Source of the DNA: Dehalococcoidia bacterium
GTDB taxonomy: Bacteria; Chloroflexota; Dehalococcoidia; GIF9; AB-539-J10
Direction of reading: 5' to 3'
Length of the DNA stretch: 20,724 nt
NCBI GenBank assembly: GCA_004376695.1
Contig: SOJB01000059.1
Span: forward strand, 1-20,724
Shown: one piece after another, positions 16,690-20,724 of the stretch
How positions within the stretch are numbered: the stretch's first letter is position 1
Layout of the letters: each line of letters starts with the position of its first letter
Made by a program: the position numbers and the translations under genes
Notes under the pieces: model-generated
What the model saw: only the letters and a program-made list of their open reading frames with translations
Database searches by the model: none
What the model was told of the DNA's origin: nothing

Positions 16690-18093
16690 ATGAAGCTGAC
16701 AAATAGGAATCTTGTGACCATAGACGATGTATCCAACGACGAAATGGAAGCTCTCTTCTGCCTGGCAGACGATATGGCCAACTCCTTAGACTCGCAGTAC
16801 GGACTATGCCAGGGTAAGATCATGGCCAGCCTGTTTTTTGAGCCCAGCACCAGGACGAGGCTGTCTTTTGAAGCTGCGATGCTCCGGCTTGGAGGTCGTG
16901 TCATAAGCGCGGTTGACGTCGGTGCCACTTCTCTGGCCAAAGGCGAAAGCATTGCTGATATGGCCAGAGTGGTCGGGAGCTATGCCGACGTAATCGTCAT
17001 CAGGCATCCCTGGGAGGGAGCAGCCAGGGTCGTCGCCGACTACGCCGGCGTTCCCGTGATAAATGCCGGCGATGGGGGCCATGAGCATCCGACTCAGACC
17101 TTGTGCGATCTGTATACCATCAGAAAGCAGAGGCGGACCCTTAAGGCGCTCAGAATTGCCCTTTGGGGAGACTTAAGACACGGGCGAACAATACACTCGC
17201 TGATCTATGCCCTGGCCAGACTCGGCGCCTCTATCCTCTTCTGTCCCGGCCCGGGGCTTGAGCTGCCGGAGCATGTTCTGAGAAGGCTGAGCACGGAATA
17301 CAAAGGGGAGCTAAGAAGATGTGCGAATCTCAACCAGGGACCTGAGAGGGAGCTTTTCCCTATCGATGCCGTATACATAACTCCGAGCAGCCCACATCAA
17401 CTCGCCATGCTGCCTGACATAAGCGTTCGAGTGGAGTTGAAGGCAGGGGTTGATGCGCTTTATGTCACCAGGCTCCAAAAGGAAAGACAGGCGCCCACGG
17501 TTGAGCAACAGGAGTTGAAGAAGAAGTACCCGGTAGTAGATAAAGAACTCCTCAAGGGAAAGGAGTTTGCGAAAACACTCGTTATGCATCCACTGCCCCG
17601 TGTTGACGAGTTGGCTTGCGAGGTGGATTCCGACCCCAGGAGCATGTACTTCAAGCAGGCGGCTTACGGGATCCCCGTCAGAATGGCGCTCATAGCCATC
17701 TTGCTGGGCACCAGGGATGTCGCGATTTCCAGAGAATACAATTCCTTCGCTCAGAAGGTAGAACATCCCGTCTATAAGCGGGATTCGGGAGTGAAGTGCT
17801 GCAATACAAACTGTGTCTCAAACCAGGAAACAGAAACGAAGTACATGAGGCCTGAGTTCAGAATAGTCAGTAGTGAGCCTCTGACCTTGCGCTGCATCTA
17901 TTGTGAGCACGAGCTTCATGCCAAATATGTTGCCAGCTCAGATTGGCATCAGGGGAAGCTGGAGAACAAGAAATATCACAGCGCTAATAGCCATTGGGCA
18001 CGGAAGATCAAGCCGGGGAATTTGATTATCTTCGCCTCGGAAGATGAGGCTCAGGCTCAGCAGTTTAAGCCCAGCAGCTATGTCACACGATGA
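16690..18093 (+). CDS. pyrB: Aspartate carbamoyltransferase fused to a PyrI-type zinc domain
   Basis: The enzyme condenses carbamoyl phosphate with aspartate. At 467 aa it is about 150 residues longer than a usual catalytic chain. Catalytic motifs are present: STRTR (52-56), the SLAKGES loop (81-87), HPTQ (133-136), GDLRHGR (160-166), TRLQKER (260-266) and HPLPRVDE (300-307). Between Arg166 and Arg261 there are about 95 residues against about 62 in E. coli, an insert near 211-245. After the catalytic fold ends (about 352) comes a four-cysteine segment, Cys370-x4-Cys375 and Cys402-x2-Cys405, matching the PyrI zinc domain (CPNSNC and CKYC in E. coli). PyrI's N-terminal nucleotide-binding domain is absent. 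A tail of about 55 residues follows. The start has AAGGAGAG upstream; the stop overlaps pyrC (ATGA). Confidence 0.93.
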   Translation: MKLTNRNLVTIDDVSNDEMEALFCLADDMANSLDSQYGLCQGKIMASLFFEPSTRTRLSFEAAMLRLGGRVISAVDVGATSLAKGESIADMARVVGSYADVIVIRHPWEGAARVVADYAGVPVINAGDGGHEHPTQTLCDLYTIRKQRRTLKALRIALWGDLRHGRTIHSLIYALARLGASILFCPGPGLELPEHVLRRLSTEYKGELRRCANLNQGPERELFPIDAVYITPSSPHQLAMLPDISVRVELKAGVDALYVTRLQKERQAPTVEQQELKKKYPVVDKELLKGKEFAKTLVMHPLPRVDELACEVDSDPRSMYFKQAAYGIPVRMALIAILLGTRDVAISREYNSFAQKVEHPVYKRDSGVKCCNTNCVSNQETETKYMRPEFRIVSSEPLTLRCIYCEHELHAKYVASSDWHQGKLENKKYHSANSHWARKIKPGNLIIFASEDEAQAQQFKPSSYVTR

Positions 18094-19469
18094 ATAGGGA
18101 AGCCACGTTCCTGCTTATCTACGGCGGCCGCATAATCGATCCCAGCCAGGGCATAGATCAAGTTGGGGACATACTCATTGTTGAGGGCAGCATCGCGCAG
18201 GCAGGAAGCCCCATCATTCAGAGACCTTCGTTTTCCGCCATGCTGGGCAAGGCGCAGCAACTGGACGCCACGGGACTGGTTGTTTGTCCCGGCTTTGTCG
18301 ACCTCCACTGCCACCTCCGGGAGCCAGGTTTCGAAGATAAGGAAACAATCGCCACAGGGACAAAAGCAGCCGCCACAGGTGGTTTCACCACTGTCTGTTG
18401 CATGGCGAACACCGAGCCTCCTCTCGATACCGCTGCCGCCATCGATCAGATGAGGCAGAGAATAGATAAGGACAGCCTGGTTGCCGTTCTTCCCGTAGGC
18501 TGTGTCACCAAAGGTCGAAAAGGTAAGGAGTTGACCGTAATGGCAGGACTGGCTGAAGCTGGTGTGATTGCTTTCAGCGATGATGGCGACCCTGTGGCAA
18601 GCTCGCAGATTATGCGTCACGCCATGAGTTACAGTCGTAGCCTGGGCTTGCCGGTAATCGACCACTGTGAAGACAAGGCATTGAGCGGAGGTGGAATCAT
18701 AAACGAAGGACGAATATCTACTGAAACAGGTTTGAAGGGGATTCCCGCAGCCGCCGAGGAGGTTATGGTAGCCCGCGATCTAATACTGGCCAAGATGACT
18801 GAAGCCAGAGTTCACATCGCCCATGTTAGCACCAAAGGCTCCGTGGAGCTTATTCGTCGTGCCAAGGAAGAAGGGATTTCGGTAACCGCCGAGGCGACAC
18901 CCCATCACCTGACCTTAACCGAAGAGAGTATTATCGACGAGGCCCGAAACAAATCCTTTGATACCAACGCCAAGGTAAATCCGCCCCTGCGCACGGAAGC
19001 TGATATCGAAGCACTGATTAAGGGATTGGGCAACGGGGTGATCGATGCTATCGCCACTGACCATGCGCCACATGCCGTGGGGGACAAGAGCTGCGATTTG
19101 AAGTCAGCGGCTTTCGGCATCAGCGGCTTCGAAACGGCTTTTGGCTGCCTCATGGGCCTGGTGCACCAGGGAGAGATAAGCCTTGTCCGATTACTCTCTA
19201 AACTAACTTGCGAGCCGGCCAAAGTCATCGGCAGAGAAGGTGAACTGGGCACCTTGAAAGCAGGAGTTCTCGCTAATGTCACCATACTTGACCCCGACCG
19301 GGAATGGATAGTGAATACCCGCGACTTCGCCTCCAAAGGCAAGAACACTCCTTACGATGGCGTTAAGCTCAGGGGTAAGGTAATGGCTACTATAGCAGAC
19401 GGCAAGATAGTCTATGTAGATGGCTCGTTGCCGTCGTCTGCCACCTCCCTCGAAAGAAAGAGGATATAG
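18090..19469 (+). CDS. pyrC: Dihydroorotase, class I
   Basis: PyrC cyclises carbamoyl aspartate to dihydroorotate in an amidohydrolase barrel with a metal centre. The 459-aa length fits class I rather than the shorter E. coli type. Metal-site motifs are visible: DLHCHLREPG (His73, His75), AFSDDGDPV (160-169, acidic ligand region), DHCED (His192), HIAHVST (His245) and ATDHAPH (Asp324). The N-terminal beta strand region has a somewhat long loop at about 40-55. The ATG overlaps the pyrB stop, and carA follows after 19 bp. Confidence 0.95.
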   Translation: MNREATFLLIYGGRIIDPSQGIDQVGDILIVEGSIAQAGSPIIQRPSFSAMLGKAQQLDATGLVVCPGFVDLHCHLREPGFEDKETIATGTKAAATGGFTTVCCMANTEPPLDTAAAIDQMRQRIDKDSLVAVLPVGCVTKGRKGKELTVMAGLAEAGVIAFSDDGDPVASSQIMRHAMSYSRSLGLPVIDHCEDKALSGGGIINEGRISTETGLKGIPAAAEEVMVARDLILAKMTEARVHIAHVSTKGSVELIRRAKEEGISVTAEATPHHLTLTEESIIDEARNKSFDTNAKVNPPLRTEADIEALIKGLGNGVIDAIATDHAPHAVGDKSCDLKSAAFGISGFETAFGCLMGLVHQGEISLVRLLSKLTCEPAKVIGREGELGTLKAGVLANVTILDPDREWIVNTRDFASKGKNTPYDGVKLRGKVMATIADGKIVYVDGSLPSSATSLERKRI

Positions 19470-19488
19470 GTGATGGTGAAAGAACGTC

Positions 19489-20664
19489 ATGGCTAAGAAG
19501 GCGATTCTGGTTCTCGAGGACGGGTCAGTTCATGAAGGCCACGCCTTTGGAGCCGAGAGTACTGCCTTTGGAGAAGTTGTTTTCGATACCAGTATGACTG
19601 GCTATCAGGAGATGCTCACTGACCCATCCTTTGCTGGTCAGATTCTGGTTCCTACGTATCCCTTGATTGGCAACTATGGCATCAATGAATGTGATTCTGA
19701 ATCCAGGCAAATCCAGGTGAGGGGCCTAGCCGTTCGGGAATACTGCTCCCGACCCAGCCACTGGCAAAGCACCAGCACTCTGCATGGGTTTCTGCTCGCT
19801 CATGGCATTCCTGGCATCAGTGGACTGGATACCCGCGCCCTGACTCGTCGTCTGAGGTCAGCCGGGGTGATGATGGGCATTATCAGTTCAGACATGACCG
19901 TTGAGGAGGCTTTGAAGGAACTAGAGAACATCCCTGGCTACGATGTTACTGATTTTGTACGCCAGGTCAGTACTGAGAAGGCATATGAATGGCAGTCCGT
20001 TGCGCCCGTGACTGCGAATCCGATTTCGTCTCCCTTGAAGGGAGGGGATGAAGGCGATGGCGAACCAGAACAATGTCACGTCGTGGTGATCGACTATGGC
20101 TTGAAATACAGCATTCTGCGCATACTGAGCCGGCTTGGTTGTCGGATAACTGCGGTTCCGTGCACCGCTTCACCAGAAGACGTCCTCGCCCTGAAGCCCG
20201 CCGGGATTGTCTTATCACCGGGCCCAAGCAACCCTGCTCTCCTTGACGATATGACGAACACAGTCAGAGAGCTTATCGGACGAAGGCCCATAATGGGGAT
20301 TTGCCTGGGACATCAGCTTATAGGTAAAGCCTTCGGTGCCGAGACCTTCAAGCTCAAGTTTGGACACCGGGGCGGCAACCATCCTGTGCGGGATTTGGCT
20401 ACGGGCAGAGTCTATATCACTGCTCAGAATCACGGCTATGCCCTGGACGCCGACACTTTGAAAGGAGGACTCGGGGTCAGCCACATAAACCTGAACGACG
20501 GCACGGTGGAGGGCGTGCAGCACCGGGACCTGCCCATCCTGTCCATTCAATACCACTGCGAAGCTTCCCCCGGCCCGCTGGAAAACATGTATTTTTTCGA
20601 CAGATTTCTGGAGATGGTGAGGGGTCACGGCAGGAGAAACAGAGGAAATGGCCGAAATATCTAA
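19489..20664 (+). CDS. carA: Carbamoyl-phosphate synthase small (glutaminase) subunit CarA
   Basis: CarA hydrolyses glutamine and channels ammonia to CarB. The 391-aa protein has the N-terminal CPSase small-chain domain (about 1-155; [33 protein letters not shown]) and a class I glutamine amidotransferase domain (about 197-380). The nucleophile Cys272 (GICLGHQ) and His356/Glu358 are kept. Oddities: the last motif reads [12 protein letters not shown] where QxHPEASPGPHD is usual, and the loop normally LSNGPGDP reads LSPGPSNP (242-249). The linker at about 177-194 ([16 protein letters not shown]) is encoded over a palindrome at 20030-20044. The 3' end overlaps carB by 17 nt. Confidence 0.95.
   Translation: MAKKAILVLEDGSVHEGHAFGAESTAFGEVVFDTSMTGYQEMLTDPSFAGQILVPTYPLIGNYGINECDSESRQIQVRGLAVREYCSRPSHWQSTSTLHGFLLAHGIPGISGLDTRALTRRLRSAGVMMGIISSDMTVEEALKELENIPGYDVTDFVRQVSTEKAYEWQSVAPVTANPISSPLKGGDEGDGEPEQCHVVVIDYGLKYSILRILSRLGCRITAVPCTASPEDVLALKPAGIVLSPGPSNPALLDDMTNTVRELIGRRPIMGICLGHQLIGKAFGAETFKLKFGHRGGNHPVRDLATGRVYITAQNHGYALDADTLKGGLGVSHINLNDGTVEGVQHRDLPILSIQYHCEASPGPLENMYFFDRFLEMVRGHGRRNRGNGRNI
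20030..20044. repeat. Repeat-like palindrome inside carA
   Basis: CTCCCTT (20030-20036) and AAGGGAG (20038-20044) are perfect inverted arms around one G, followed by GGGATGAAGG. The sequence resembles small dispersed extragenic palindromes of the CTCCCTT-GAAGGGAG type seen in many bacterial genomes (recalled, not searched). Here it is translated in frame as SPLKGGDEG in the interdomain linker. Only one copy was noticed in this window. Confidence 0.4.
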
Positions 20665-20724
20665 AGTCCTAGTCATTGGCTCAGGGCCGATAATCATCGG
20701 GCAGGCAGCGGAGTTCGACTATTC
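20648..20724 (+). CDS. carB: Carbamoyl-phosphate synthase large subunit CarB, 5' fragment
   Basis: Only the first 25 codons are inside the window; the gene runs off the right edge. The translation begins [20 protein letters not shown] and continues with EFDY, the N-terminus of the CarB carboxyphosphate domain (GSGPIxIGQAxEFDYS). The ATG at 20648 follows AGAGGAA and overlaps the end of carA by 17 nt, consistent with coupled synthesis of the two subunits. Confidence 0.92.
   Translation, partial: MAEISKVLVIGSGPIIIGQAAEFDY

Noticed and set aside
18078..18665. 195-codon minus-strand frame antisense to pyrC
   Set aside because: Shadow of a clear dihydroorotase gene; composition and motifs do not suggest a protein.

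Overview
The window is a block of bacterial housekeeping genes at roughly 50% G+C. It holds 15 complete protein genes plus the first 25 codons of carB. No rRNA, tRNA, insertion sequence, integrase or CRISPR array was recognised. Protein character and gene order (ppsA-dgt-dnaG-rpoD; yebC-ruvC-ruvA; pyrR-pyrB-pyrC-carA-carB; ffh next to rpoD) suggest a Chloroflexota bacterium close to the Dehalococcoidia. That placement is inferred from recalled gene order and family resemblance, not from a search.

Layout. 1-387: no recognisable gene; a 19-bp palindrome, a good sigma70-type promoter (189-217) and a hairpin terminator (302-333) that together outline a leader or small RNA. 388-2711 (+): a stand-alone NDP-forming acyl-CoA synthetase alpha-type protein, then recO. 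2722-4988 (+): a promoter, a structured leader, and trkA-trkH for potassium uptake. 5155-5628 (-): a HIT-family Ap4A phosphorylase-like gene, divergent from ffh (5758-7098, +), with facing promoters between them. 7101-13885 (-): an apparent operon ppsA-dgt-dnaG-rpoD, with ATGA coupling at dgt/dnaG and tight overlap at dnaG/rpoD; it converges on ffh with only 2 bp between stop codons. 14069-15901 (-): yebC-ruvC-ruvA, with its own promoter and terminator; the ppsA promoter lies just past that terminator. 15969 to the right edge (+): the UMP biosynthesis operon pyrR-pyrB-pyrC-carA-carB behind a PyrR-type attenuator.

How the genes work together. The pyr operon encodes the first three steps of de novo pyrimidine synthesis (CarAB, PyrB, PyrC) and its RNA-binding regulator. 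The leader can be read base by base: a PyrR-binding hairpin near the predicted 5' end, an 11-bp antiterminator helix, and a competing 10-bp terminator whose 3' arm contains the pyrR Shine-Dalgarno. The minus-strand operon joins replication priming (DnaG), the housekeeping sigma factor (RpoD), dNTP turnover (Dgt) and gluconeogenic PEP synthesis (PpsA). RuvA, RuvC and RecO belong to recombinational repair.

Most notable: pyrB encodes a 467-residue protein in which the catalytic chain is fused to a PyrI-type four-cysteine zinc domain while the PyrI allosteric nucleotide-binding domain is absent; a 25-codon upstream ORF crosses the pyr terminator and overlaps the pyrR start; and carA carries a repeat-like palindrome in frame in its interdomain linker plus altered residues around a retained catalytic triad. 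I found no clear new defence or mobile system; the novelty is in domain architecture and leader regulation.
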